A DNA stretch of 39,541 nt from Desulfolucanica intricata. Its GTDB lineage: Bacteria; Bacillota; Desulfotomaculia; Desulfotomaculales; Desulfofarciminaceae. Positions 14,635-22,995 of this stretch are shown here, in pieces; position 1 is the stretch's first letter, and each line of letters begins with the position of its first letter. Below the pieces are notes generated by a model. The model saw nothing but the letters and a program-made list of their open reading frames with translations, searched no databases and had not been told where the DNA came from. Both the position numbers and the translations under genes were made by a program. Where the stretch lies: the NCBI RefSeq assembly GCF_001592105.1, contig NZ_BCWE01000025.1, positions 1-39,541 of the forward strand, read 5' to 3'.

Positions 14635-15384
14635 TTAGCTCCCTGCTTGTATTATTTCTAACCACTCATCAGGATTAGTTGCAACACCATTAACATAAAC
14701 ACCAAAGTGCAGATGTGGCCCGGTAGAATTACCTGTAGACCCAACAAAGCCGATAACCTGGCCAACCTCAACATCATCACCTTCATGAACCCCTAAGCCT
14801 GATAAATGTGCATAAACCATCATACAAGATTCGTTCGTTACCTCAACACAAAGTCCATAACCTCCATTGGTGCGTGCCATGGTTACGTGACCGCTTGCAG
14901 CTGCAATTACAGGTGTGCCTGTGGGTGCAGGAATATCCGAAAATATGGCATCCCAGGGGTTATCCGGGTCGTATATTCCGTCACCGTTACCGTCCTGCTT
15001 ATAGTACTCCCATGTGGACGGCATAAACTGCATAAAACCGATAGCCCCTGCTGAAGATACCTCAACATTTTGGCCAAAACCTGTTTCCACTTTACAAATA
15101 GCCGCTAAAACAGCCCATGAAACATCATACTTTTCTTGAGCAGCTAAAAATATGGGTATTAACTCAGATGGTATTTCATTCTTTGCAATGCTTGACGGTG
15201 CACCGGACCTAAACCCGGTTGATATTCCAAGCATCCCTGAAACAACAGTTATTACAGATACAAATATTAGTACCATTACCAGCATGAGAATCAGAACTAT
15301 TGCTACAGCAGCATTAATAAGTTTTTTGCGATTTTTCTTTAAAGCTAAGATCTCTGCTGTCTTTAGAGCAGTGGTAATGTCCAA
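14635..15384 (-). CDS. CwlT-like wall hydrolase, deletion-fused transglycosylase-M23
   Basis: A 249-aa membrane-anchored protein resembling the VirB1/CwlT component of integrative conjugative elements. Residues ~20-50 form a membrane anchor. A lytic transglycosylase domain follows, with catalytic Glu in ICKVETGFG and SSAGAIGFMQFMPSTW. It stops at DNPWDAIFS, before the YN-containing second half, and continues directly as SDIPAPTGTPVIAA from inside an M23 metallopeptidase. That domain keeps HxH (GPHLHFGVYV) and YAHLS but lacks the first zinc His. A single in-frame deletion explains both losses. Start TTG with AAAGGGGTG upstream. Probably inactive. Confidence 0.75.
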   Translation of the reverse strand: MDITTALKTAEILALKKNRKKLINAAVAIVLILMLVMVLIFVSVITVVSGMLGISTGFRSGAPSSIAKNEIPSELIPIFLAAQEKYDVSWAVLAAICKVETGFGQNVEVSSAGAIGFMQFMPSTWEYYKQDGNGDGIYDPDNPWDAIFSDIPAPTGTPVIAAASGHVTMARTNGGYGLCVEVTNESCMMVYAHLSGLGVHEGDDVEVGQVIGFVGSTGNSTGPHLHFGVYVNGVATNPDEWLEIIQAGS

Positions 15385-15526
15385 AAAACACCCCTTTAAA
15401 GATTGAATCCTCCCAATATTCGTTAGTTGTTTTTATAATCACTAGACTGGCTACCTTCAGACCCCGGCGTTTGTCAAGCTAGTTGTCGCATACGTGGTAA
15501 AAAAGTTTAGTATTGAACCACCGCCG

Positions 15527-15633
15527 GTCTTGACTCTATGTGCTCAATAAGAGTAACCCGACCGACGGATATACGCCAATAAATCATTTGACAACGGTCG
15601 GGGTTCATTTAGCTTAGCACATTGAGTCAAGAC
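15527..15633. ncRNA. 107-nt nested hairpin downstream of IS3 orfB
   Basis: GTCTTGACTC...ATGTGCT (15527-15544) pairs with AGCACAT...GAGTCAAGAC (15616-15633) with one mismatch. Inside it, AACCCGACCG (15555-15564) pairs with CGGTCGG-GTT (15595-15605, one bulge). The apical loop is about 30 nt. A related structure with the same GTCTTGAC/GTCAAGAC outer arms is at 23125-23251. Whether it acts as RNA or as DNA is unknown. Confidence 0.45.
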
Positions 15634-15752
15634 TCTCCGCTTCGCTCCGACCGCAAGCGGCGGCTGGCTTGTGCTTAGGGAGATAATTTCCCCTCCCTCT
15701 GGAGACCGCCTGTATATTTAAATGCCGGGTTTTATGGAGTTAGCAAGCACTT

Positions 15753-16835
15753 TTACTTAGATTCTGATTCTGATTTTGCTTCAACACGTTCAGGATTAAG
15801 CCAAACAATTTCATTTAATGTCCAATCTCTGATTTGGCCTGACCATCTCTCCGGATGCTTTGATTTAGCCTCTTCATAAACTCGTTTTCTCTGCTCCAGA
15901 ATTTGTTTTGAGAGGCCGTTATGTCTTTGATTTGGGGTCAGAAAATTAAGACCACTGTGTCGGTGTTCCTGATTGTACCATTTGGTAAATGAAAGCACCC
16001 ATCGCCTTGCTTCAGTCAGCGTGGCAAATCCTTTGGCAGGATAATCAGGGCGGTATTTACAAGTGCGGAAAATGGATTCCGCATAAGGATTATCATTGCT
16101 CACTCTCGGGCGGCTTCTAGATGGAGTTATCCCCAACTGATAGAGTGTTTCCAGTAGGGATGCCCCTTTCATAGGGCTGCCGTTGTCTGAATGTAACACC
16201 AATGGTTGGTTAACTAATGTGCGTCCTTCAGACATTATGCCACGCCTAACCAGTATGCTGGCGTTTTTAGAGGATTCTTCAGTCCAAATATCCCAAGCAA
16301 TAATCTTCCGACTGAACAAATCTAGAATCAGATATAGGTAGAAATAAATACCCCTAGCTGGTCCTGGAATCCAAGTAATATCCCACATCCAAACTTGATT
16401 TGGACCAGTGGCACAATGTGTTGAAATAGGTTTTGAGCTTGGTTTTTTTGCTCTTCCTCGATGGTGTTGCATATTATTCTCTTTCAACACTCTGTAAAAT
16501 GTAGATTCCGAAGCTATATAAATACCTTGATCAGCTAGTCGTGGCACGATTTGACTTGGTGGCAAGCTCTTGAACTCAGGTTGATTTGCAATTTTTATGA
16601 TGGCTTTCCTTTCATCTAAGCTAAGTTTGTTCGCCGGTGCTGGGCGTTTAGCATGTTTTCGCTGGTCTTCGATGGGTGATAATCGGCTTCTCCAACGCTG
16701 TAGAGTACGCTGGGTGATTCCAAGTTCCTTACAAGCCGCTTTTTCCCTAGCTCCGTCGGCAACGGCTTCTTTGATCAGTAAAATGGCTTTTTGGCGATCT
16801 GAGACACTGATCAGTCGTCCTCGTAGTCCCCCCAA
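15753..16835 (-). CDS. IS3-family transposase OrfB (DDE integrase domain)
   Basis: A 360-aa frame supplying the catalytic part of the transposase. It starts with an HTH region (AACKELGITQRTLQRWRSRL), then an HTH_21-like segment, and the rve-type integrase core with MWDITWIPGPARG (D), LHSDNGSPM (D) and DNPYAESIFRTCKY (E). The tail YNQEHRHSGLNFLTPNQRH is typical of IS3 OrfB. It is most likely produced by -1 frameshifting from OrfA at an A6G heptamer, since the apparent TTG start has no ribosome-binding site. The gene looks complete. Confidence 0.9.
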   Translation of the reverse strand: MGGLRGRLISVSDRQKAILLIKEAVADGAREKAACKELGITQRTLQRWRSRLSPIEDQRKHAKRPAPANKLSLDERKAIIKIANQPEFKSLPPSQIVPRLADQGIYIASESTFYRVLKENNMQHHRGRAKKPSSKPISTHCATGPNQVWMWDITWIPGPARGIYFYLYLILDLFSRKIIAWDIWTEESSKNASILVRRGIMSEGRTLVNQPLVLHSDNGSPMKGASLLETLYQLGITPSRSRPRVSNDNPYAESIFRTCKYRPDYPAKGFATLTEARRWVLSFTKWYNQEHRHSGLNFLTPNQRHNGLSKQILEQRKRVYEEAKSKHPERWSGQIRDWTLNEIVWLNPERVEAKSESESK

Positions 16836-17308
16836 ATCGCCTGCGCCTTTTTTCTCAGAACTAATAGTGCAGCAGTTTCAGCAAGTGCAGCTTCCTTTCG
16901 TTTAAGTTCCTTTTGGAGATCTTTGAGTTCACGATCCTTTTGGCGAAGATCCTTTTGTAGTTGAGCAGCTTGTTTGGCAATACCACCATTGGCCTGCATA
17001 CAGGCATCCCGCCAAGCCTCAACCTGTTCAACATATAGACCCTTGGAACGGCAGTATTCTGCCATTTCAATCTCGCTTAAGGAAGCTGTTTCAACAACTA
17101 TAAGAAATTTATCTTGGGTGCTCCATCTTTCTGCCTCAGGTTCACCACCTGGAACTGCTATACCATTAGCTCTGGCTTTTTTCTTCCATCCGTGCAGCGT
17201 TGCCTCAGGGACACCTGTTTCTCTCGAAATGGCACTAACGGATTCATTATTGGGGGGCATCATTCTTTTGATAATTGAATACTTGAATTCTTCGCTGTAT
17301 CTTGTCAT
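16811..17308 (-). CDS. IS3-family transposase OrfA
   Basis: A 165-aa protein starting MTRYSEEFKYSIIKRMMPPN, with an HTH (SAISRETGVPEATLHGWKKK) and a C-terminal leucine-rich coiled coil (residues ~115-150: QLQKDLRQKDRELKDLQKEL) used for multimerisation. The frame ends in DYEDD after overlapping OrfB. The ATG has AGGAGGAAAA upstream. It is longer than the ~100-aa OrfA of classical IS3, owing to a second HTH-like segment around residue 70. It appears intact. Confidence 0.9.
   Translation of the reverse strand: MTRYSEEFKYSIIKRMMPPNNESVSAISRETGVPEATLHGWKKKARANGIAVPGGEPEAERWSTQDKFLIVVETASLSEIEMAEYCRSKGLYVEQVEAWRDACMQANGGIAKQAAQLQKDLRQKDRELKDLQKELKRKEAALAETAALLVLRKKAQAIWGDYEDD
16847..16853 (-). promoter_or_regulatory. 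A6G slippery heptamer for -1 programmed frameshifting
   Basis: The minus strand reads A-AAA-AAG in the OrfA frame (codons AGA AAA AAG). A -1 slip continues as GGC GCA GGC GAT and enters the OrfB frame before its stop, giving an OrfAB fusion. This is the standard IS3-family mechanism. Confidence 0.8.
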
Positions 17309-17378
17309 ATTTTTTCCTCCTAGCTAGTGCTGTTAACTAACTATAATTCTTTTAGAGGTCTATGACAACTATCCTAAC

Positions 17379-17696
17379 CTAGGGGGACCCTCTGTCTCTA
17401 ATCCCTATAGGTTCTTGAATACCCGCTAAATTGTTATCCTCTAGAACTCTATCTGGAATAGCACGCATAATATTAAGGTCAATACCCGCCTTCTCATTTT
17501 TCTGAGATTTGCTGACGGGGGAGTTTTTATACAAGAACTCTCCTGTAGGTTGTATTTTTAATCCGCTGCCTATTAAACTGCTGAATAAATCTTGCCATTC
17601 GTATGGGACCAGTGTTTTTGCCAGAGCAGCTAAGCCATCGCTTCTGATTTGGTTAGGCCCAATAACCGGATTTTCAACTCTTAATTCTTTTTTACG
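17379..17696 (-). pseudogene. Fragment of an unidentified protein next to the IS3 element
   Basis: About 105 codons without a start read VENPVIGPNQIRSDGLAALA, then LVPYEWQDLFSSLIGSGLKI, later LNIMRAIPDRVLEDNNLAGI, ending at a TAG beside the IS3 end. The residue composition is protein-like and the frame is free of stops. I do not recognise the family. A component of the same conjugative element as the wall hydrolase is possible. Confidence 0.35.
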
Positions 17697-17708
17697 CTAC
17701 GGCAGTTT

Positions 17709-18050
17709 TTAGTCGAGCATTGAATCTGTCCAAATCTTTTTACCTGTTGAACGAATTTCTGAAATAAAATAATTACTACTATTCTTAAGTTCGCTGGGGG
17801 TAAATGTATGAATTTCAAAATAAGGTTCAATATTTTCCTTAACAATGGTTCTGTAAACTAGTTGCTTATCCTTTAAGGGGTTACGACCAAACTCAGGAGA
17901 GATTACAGCAATATCAACGTCACTATCTTTATCGGCAGTACCTTTTGCATAGGAACCAAAGAGAATAACAGAATCTACCTTAATATTTTTATTAAGAGAT
18001 TGGGCTAATCTACTTATTTCATTTATAATTTCAGATTCTTTTCTAACCAT
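17709..18050 (-). CDS. MNT-type minimal nucleotidyltransferase (antitoxin candidate)
   Basis: A 113-aa minimal nucleotidyltransferase. The signature ILFGSYAKGTADKDSDVDIA gives GS-x10-DxD, with the two metal-binding aspartates. Related MntA proteins neutralise HEPN toxins by AMPylation. The start lies 28 nt inside the HEPN gene, in another frame, so the pair is co-translated. The gene order (HEPN first, MNT second) and sizes are those of HEPN-MNT toxin-antitoxin modules. Confidence 0.85.
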   Translation of the reverse strand: MVRKESEIINEISRLAQSLNKNIKVDSVILFGSYAKGTADKDSDVDIAVISPEFGRNPLKDKQLVYRTIVKENIEPYFEIHTFTPSELKNSSNYFISEIRSTGKKIWTDSMLD

Positions 18051-18394
18051 TTTGCCCCCTCCTGTGTTTTATTTAGGATTTCATGAAATACTCTTTTAGG
18101 GGTATTTTCCAATATTCTTCTTCTATCCTCGGGATAACGCCCTTCAATATTAAATGGCTGTAAATCAGCTATTAAATCCTTCATTGATTCATCTAATTTG
18201 ATAAGAATTCCTGACTTTTTAGCAAGAAAAATTAGATTGTGACTTTTTGGTGGAACAACTTTGGTATTATGTAATATTAAAGCTTTAAACATTTTTTCTA
18301 TAGCAAGGTGACAAAAAAAGCCACATTCTAAATAATATTCTTTGTTTATTCTAAGGGACTTCAGTATAAGCGAGCCTAATACCTCATAAATCAT
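18023..18394 (-). CDS. HEPN-domain protein (toxin candidate)
   Basis: A 123-aa all-helical HEPN protein. The pattern ECGFFCHLAIEKMFKALILH, then PPKSHNLIFLAKKSG and FNIEGRYPEDRRR, is that of PF05168-type HEPN proteins. I do not see the RX4HXY motif of the HepT RNases; the nearest is KRVFHEI, so RNase activity is uncertain. Its ATG overlaps the integrase stop (ATGA), so it may now be transcribed with the truncated integrase. It overlaps the MNT gene at its 3' end. Confidence 0.75.
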   Translation of the reverse strand: MIYEVLGSLILKSLRINKEYYLECGFFCHLAIEKMFKALILHNTKVVPPKSHNLIFLAKKSGILIKLDESMKDLIADLQPFNIEGRYPEDRRRILENTPKRVFHEILNKTQEGAKWLEKNLKL

Positions 18395-18933
18395 GGTTTT
18401 TTAGATTCCTTGTTTGATATTTTATTTGCATCTAAAAATTTTGCTATGCTTTCACCTTTTCTTATAGCATGAGCATAAACGGAAGCTGTAGTTGCCGGAG
18501 TACTGTGCCCTAAAAAAGCAGATACTGTTGTTAGTGGAACACCTTCGTCTAAAAGAATTGAACCTGCAGTATGTCGAAGGTCATGAACACGAATATGTTC
18601 AAGTCCGGCTTTTTTAAGCACCCTGTTCATGGTTTTGCGAATAGCTCCTTCAATAAGAGGCCGTCCATCGGATGCAGGAAACATTAGTGTATCTTCTTTT
18701 AGTAGACTCGCATTTCCTTTTTTTATCTGCTGTTCCTTATGTACTGTAAGTACTGCTAATGTTTCAGTATCAAGTAATAATGTACGGACACTTTCAGTTG
18801 TTTTTGTTTCCTTAATATAACGGTTCCGGCAATCAACTGCACGTTTAATTGTAATGGTACCATTTTCAAAATCTACATCATGCCATTGAAGGCCTAATAC
18901 TTCACCAAGTCTTATTCCTGTAACTGCTAGCAA
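18391..18933 (-). pseudogene. int: Tyrosine recombinase/integrase, C-terminal catalytic part
   Basis: About 180 codons carrying the catalytic domain: first Arg in VTGIRLGEVLGLQWHDVDFE, HxxR in VHDLRHTAGSILLDEG, the GHS motif in FLGHSTPATTASVY and the nucleophile Tyr in the same block. The N-terminal arm-binding and core-binding domains are missing because the IS21 element at 18935 interrupts the gene. The other IS21 flank does not continue the integrase, so the 5' half is lost. The apparent TTG start is fortuitous. Confidence 0.85.
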
Positions 18934-18984
18934 TTGTGACAGTCAAGTAAAAATGTATAAATTTTATTAAATAAGAATGTATAC

Positions 18985-19740
18985 CTAATTATTTCCAAAA
19001 ATGTTTTTTCGGTGTTTAATTCTGTAACTATCACCTGTTAAATGTATCACCTCACTCTTGTGGATAATTCGATCTAAGATAGCAACAGTTATGGCCGGAT
19101 CCCCAAGAATTTCTCCCCATTCTTCGGGTCCTTTGTTTGAAGTTATTACGATGGAAGATTGGCCATAAAGCTTATTAATTAGCTGAAAAAATAAGTTGGC
19201 TTCATTCTTATCCATTGCCATGAACATCAGATCATCGATAATTACCATATCACTGGCAATAATACGCTTTACCTTTGACTTCGATAACCGAGAAATTTCT
19301 TGTGTTTTAAGTAAGTGGATAAGATCATTCATCTCAGTAAATGTTACCTTATAGCCACGATTAATTGCTTCTACTCCAAGCCCTATAGCAAGGTGGGTTT
19401 TACCGACGCCACTTGGGCCTAAAAAAATTAGGCTGTAGGCTTGTTCCATCCAAACTAATTCTCTCAATTGATTTAATTGTTTCTGACTAAGAGACCTTTG
19501 TTCAGCGATATTAAAGTCATCGAGGGTTTTATATTCCGAAAAAGCAGCTAGCTTAAGCCGCTTTTTCGTTTGTTTTTCCTCCCGTATTTTTAATTCATGG
19601 TTAACAAGCTTACTTAAAAACTGTTGATAGGAGTATGATTCTGCTTGAGCTTCAAGTAATAAACCATCTAATATAGTAGCAGCCTCAGATATTTTTAATG
19701 ATGCAAGTTGACTTTTTAACTGAGTAGTTAATTGTTCCAT
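18985..19740 (-). CDS. istB: IS21 helper ATPase IstB
   Basis: A 251-aa AAA+ ATPase that loads the IstA transposase on target DNA. Walker A is LGPSGVGKTHLAIG, Walker B is DMVIIDDLMFMAMD, and the sensor region is ITSNKGPEEWGEILGDPAIT. The N-terminal ~70 residues form the helical IS21-specific domain. ATG at 19740 follows the istA stop by 5 nt and has GGGTGA upstream, so translation is coupled. It appears full length. Confidence 0.93.
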   Translation of the reverse strand: MEQLTTQLKSQLASLKISEAATILDGLLLEAQAESYSYQQFLSKLVNHELKIREEKQTKKRLKLAAFSEYKTLDDFNIAEQRSLSQKQLNQLRELVWMEQAYSLIFLGPSGVGKTHLAIGLGVEAINRGYKVTFTEMNDLIHLLKTQEISRLSKSKVKRIIASDMVIIDDLMFMAMDKNEANLFFQLINKLYGQSSIVITSNKGPEEWGEILGDPAITVAILDRIIHKSEVIHLTGDSYRIKHRKNIFGNN

Positions 19741-19745
19741 AAGTT

Positions 19746-21299
19746 TCACCCGCAAAGAATTTTTTTGTATTCATTTATACTTCTTACTTCTGGCTTGGTT
19801 TTCATTTTACTGCGGTCTACCTCATGTAGTGGATTAATGTCTGTACAGGTTGTAGCTGTTGTATTGTCAGTCGGTATTTTTATAAGATTTTGATAATGTT
19901 TTAAGGCATCACTAAATTCAGAAGCACTAAAGAGTTTATTTTTTAAGCAGTAATCTAATGCTTCCCTTATTATTTGTTTATCCACACTGGCAATATTTTG
20001 CTTGATTAATTGTAATTGATCCCGTATATAGCGATTTTTGTGGGTGTGAATAGCGTTGAGAAATTCTTGAACTTGAGGGGTATTATCTAGAAGTGTGGCA
20101 ACCTCTTTTATATAGCTTTGAATACCTTTAGAACGATCCCGGCCATGATTGGTGTTTTTAACAAGTTTGCCTTTTTCAAAACAAATGGGATGCTCTGCTA
20201 GTTTTTCCCCGGTTTCTTTATCCACAAGTAAAATTGTATTATTTTCTGTTTTTACAAGAAGCACCTTGTTTTCTTTTTTATCTTTGTAGGTACCCAAAGG
20301 TAGAGAGTACCGGTTGCTTTTGTAAATTATTGTGTTGTCTTTTCTTACCGTCCTTGTTATACTGGGCTTATCAAAAAGGATATTAATTTTTTCTGTTACC
20401 GGTTGGAGATATTTTTTTTCTTCTAAGAATACTTCCGCCGGTATTTTCTTTGTGGTATTGTGCTTTTTACCGTTACCTGTTCGGGTAAGCCACTGTAGAC
20501 TTTGTTCGTTAAGTTTGCTCAAGTTGTAGAAGGTGCGATTGTGAGCAAAATTCTTCTTTACATAGCCCACCACATTCTCAACCTTTCCTTTAGATTCAGG
20601 ATCTCCTTTGCGACACATATAAATTCTAAAGGACCTTTTCCTTAGATAATTCGTAAATTCTTGGGTAAGAATTAAATCACCATGATTTTCACTCACTAAA
20701 ATAAGATGATCCTGATCGTAAACAATCTCTCTTGGGATACCGCCAAAGAAGGCAAAGGCATTTTCGTGAGCACAGATAACATCTGCTGTTGTGTACGGCC
20801 TGTCCAACCATTCCAGGTATTTGTATCGTGAATGGGATAAAACAAATGTGATAAACCTTAACTTAACCCAATTTCCATTAAAATCTTTAAGGCTTTTCTC
20901 ACCAAAATCTACCTGTATTTGATGACCCATTGGAGGATCTTCAATGGCTTCATATTCCCTTTTTTGAACAACTTTAGGAATGTCATATTCTTTTCTTAAC
21001 TGCCGCACATAGTTGCCCACTGTTGGTTCACAAACATTTTCAACCTGGAAATTTTCTTTAAGCCAGTCATAAACTTGAGCTGATGATAAATCAGGAAATT
21101 TTTTAAGCCAATTAAATGTTTCCCTTTTGTAGAAATCAAGTTTTTTAGTTCTTATTTTGCTGCTCTCGTTCATATTATGAACTTCTTCTGGTGTTGCATC
21201 TATATACTTACTTACCGTTCTCCTATCCACCCCCAAATGTCTAGCTATTTGTGATACTTTTAAACCTAATGCTTTCAAATTCTGAATTTTGTGATACAT
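19746..21299 (-). CDS. istA: IS21 transposase IstA
   Basis: A 517-aa DDE transposase. The N-terminal HTH is IARHLGVDRRTVSKYI, the second DNA-binding part is SAQVYDWLKENFQ...PTVGNYVRQL, and the catalytic core has IQVDFGEKSL (D), EIVYDQDHLIL (D) and SKGKVENVVGYVKKNF (E). The C-terminal Mu-type beta-barrel follows at YKSNRYSLPLGTY. The ATG at 21299 has AAAGGTGGAG upstream, which is better than the start 24 nt earlier. It appears intact and can be active. Confidence 0.93.
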   Translation of the reverse strand: MYHKIQNLKALGLKVSQIARHLGVDRRTVSKYIDATPEEVHNMNESSKIRTKKLDFYKRETFNWLKKFPDLSSAQVYDWLKENFQVENVCEPTVGNYVRQLRKEYDIPKVVQKREYEAIEDPPMGHQIQVDFGEKSLKDFNGNWVKLRFITFVLSHSRYKYLEWLDRPYTTADVICAHENAFAFFGGIPREIVYDQDHLILVSENHGDLILTQEFTNYLRKRSFRIYMCRKGDPESKGKVENVVGYVKKNFAHNRTFYNLSKLNEQSLQWLTRTGNGKKHNTTKKIPAEVFLEEKKYLQPVTEKINILFDKPSITRTVRKDNTIIYKSNRYSLPLGTYKDKKENKVLLVKTENNTILLVDKETGEKLAEHPICFEKGKLVKNTNHGRDRSKGIQSYIKEVATLLDNTPQVQEFLNAIHTHKNRYIRDQLQLIKQNIASVDKQIIREALDYCLKNKLFSASEFSDALKHYQNLIKIPTDNTTATTCTDINPLHEVDRSKMKTKPEVRSINEYKKILCG

Positions 21300-21336
21300 A
21301 CTCCACCTTTCTCTTAGTTCCATAATATCCCTCTTC

Positions 21337-21369
21337 TCGCCATGATAATTTCCAGTTATATCATAGCGA
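21337..21369. promoter_or_regulatory. Inverted repeat upstream of istA
   Basis: TCGC-c-ATGATA and TATCAT-a-GCGA form a dyad with one mismatch and an 11-nt spacer, 38 nt upstream of the istA start. Position and arm length match the dyad at 8456-8490 although the sequence differs. Confidence 0.4.
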
Positions 21370-21540
21370 AAAGGAACTTATTGGTAAATAATGTACATCG
21401 TTATTTATCAAATTCTTTACATTTTATTTTAGCAGTTACACCGTGGTATTAAAGATGGGGATTATTACTCCTTCCTAATGGTTAACCCTATTTAATTTAA
21501 ACATATAATGTATTAGCAACTTGTTAAGGAGATGATACCT

Positions 21541-22113
21541 TTGAGTAATGATAAGTTTACACGCGCGAAAACTCCTGTATCAGGAGAAATCCCGCGACCA
21601 CCCCAAAAATGCGACGGTCAACTTTATAAAGTAAAACCTACCCAGACAGTCTTCAGTATTGCTCGCAAATTCGGAGTAACAGTTGAGGATATTCTTGCTG
21701 CGAACCCACAGATCGTAAACCGAGATATTATCTTTGTAGGTCAAGTAATATGCATCCCCACCAGAGAACCCAAACCTGTTTGTGATCTTCGTGTGCTTAC
21801 ACTAAGTTTCTTGACAGAGGATGGTCAACCGCTGCCCGTGATAAACGGAGCTGTCCAGCTTAATGCCCGTGTAATTGTACGGCCCACATTCAATCGTCCG
21901 GTTTCCCGAGCCTTCTTTTTCCTCGAACCTACCGGCACTGAAACCTGTGAACTTGCTAGTCTCATCGGTGTTGATTGTCCCAGTGCTGTTACAGGTGTTG
22001 CTGAGATTCTTTGGGAGGTACCCCCAGGTACTTTGGGCCGTGTTTTTGTTGTGGCATGCATTAATAGTTGCTGTGCAAAATCTGATGAGTTCCTTGTTGT
22101 CCGGAATTCTTAA
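21541..22113 (+). CDS. LysM-domain protein
   Basis: A 190-aa protein with one LysM domain at about residues 22-70 (LYKVKPTQTVFSIARKFGVT, then ANPQIVNRDIIFVGQVICIP), which binds peptidoglycan-type glycans. A ~115-residue beta-rich C-terminal domain follows, with three cysteines in its last part (CINSCCAKSDEF). No signal peptide is present, which fits spore-coat/cortex LysM proteins assembled from the mother cell. TTG at 21541 has AAGGAG 8 nt upstream, which is more convincing than the ATG inside that site. The C-terminal domain is not one I can name. Confidence 0.8.
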   Translation: MSNDKFTRAKTPVSGEIPRPPQKCDGQLYKVKPTQTVFSIARKFGVTVEDILAANPQIVNRDIIFVGQVICIPTREPKPVCDLRVLTLSFLTEDGQPLPVINGAVQLNARVIVRPTFNRPVSRAFFFLEPTGTETCELASLIGVDCPSAVTGVAEILWEVPPGTLGRVFVVACINSCCAKSDEFLVVRNS

Positions 22114-22297
22114 TTAAACCATACAGGAAAAATCACATTGTATAGCTTTCTTGTTTCAATATAATTACTCCTTAAATACAAATAAAGTTACAATCAGGCA
22201 ACTTGTCCAGTTCTATGGATAATCGAAAGTTTGGGTAGCAGTGTTACATACTTTAGAATAAGTACTCTTTAAAAATTTTCCTAAAATCCTTGAACTT

Positions 22298-22912
22298 ATG
22301 AAAACATTCGAAGTTCATGCAGCCACAATTCAGCAGGCTGTTAACGCACTAATTGCAGAGGGAATGGTCATATCGAGTGGCAGTAGCAGTACCCGGCGCA
22401 CTGTCTACAAACCACCGGAACGATCTGTTCGTAATTCCGGATTTCTTACAGAGACCGGTGACCGGGGCCTACAGGAAATATTGGAACTAAAAATTATTAA
22501 TGCTGTTGATGAAATACCGGAGGCTGTGATGAAATATTTCAGTCTTCCAGTTCTTAAGTATATAACCCGGCAGTTTAGGGACAATATTCCTGTTGCTATT
22601 TCTGAAGCATATTTACCCAATAACTTACCTTTAGAGGAATTTCAAGAAGTTCTAAAGGATCCGTCTGTTGAACTTTATGGACTTATGAAAAAGCATGGTT
22701 TTAATCCAACAGCCTGTAGAGAAACTCTTGTAATTTCATCCCCTAATCAAGAAGAACAAGAATTGCTTCAACTGTCGCGTCTTACTTCCTGTCCGGTGGT
22801 AAGAATAACAAGACTCGTTTACGACCCGAAGCACAATTTACTTGAATACTGCCTACTGGTAGATCGAGCGGACTGCTATGAGTTTCACTATGAGTTTCCT
22901 TTAATGGTTTAA
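22298..22912 (+). pseudogene. GntR-family regulator with UTRA domain, N-terminally truncated
   Basis: About 204 codons. The first ~25 are the second half of a GntR winged helix (FEVHAATIQQAVNALIAEG), followed by a complete UTRA ligand-binding domain (IPEAVMKYFSLPVLKYITRQ; DNIPVAISEAYLPNNLP; CPVVRITRLVYDP; LEYCLLVDRADCYEFHYEFP). In-frame sequence just upstream (FPKILEL) continues the family pattern, but a stop soon blocks it and the first ~30 residues of the DNA-binding domain are absent. DNA binding is therefore probably lost. The natural ligand is unknown. Confidence 0.7.
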
Positions 22913-22995
22913 CTATACTACAGACATTCTAATAGTTTAGCCCTTTTTACCTGGGAGTACCTTATGAAGATTTTATTGTAGTTAAGAATTTTTAA

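Larger units (their letters stand above)
15480..17371 (-). mobile_element. IS3-family insertion sequence
   Basis: About 1.9 kb bounded by inverted TAGTTGTC...CATA-like ends (15480-15487 and 17364-17371), carrying orfA and orfB in the usual overlapping arrangement plus a structured non-coding segment between orfB and the left end. No matching target duplication is evident, so the exact ends are approximate. Confidence 0.7.
18935..21440 (-). mobile_element. Complete IS21-family element
   Basis: 2.5 kb with istA and istB and long imperfect terminal repeats: TGTGACAG...AAAATGTATAAATTTTATTAAAT at 18935 and, inverted, TGTAACTG...AAAATGTAAAGAATTTGATAAAT at 21440. Both genes are intact. The flanks show no obvious target duplication, and only the left flank continues the integrase, which points to a later deletion or recombination between copies. 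Confidence 0.85.

Noticed and set aside
15527-15633. Integron attC site or group II intron domain
   Set aside because: The hairpin lacks the attC core sites GTTRRRY/RYYYAAC in the right places and shows no intron domain V/VI pattern.
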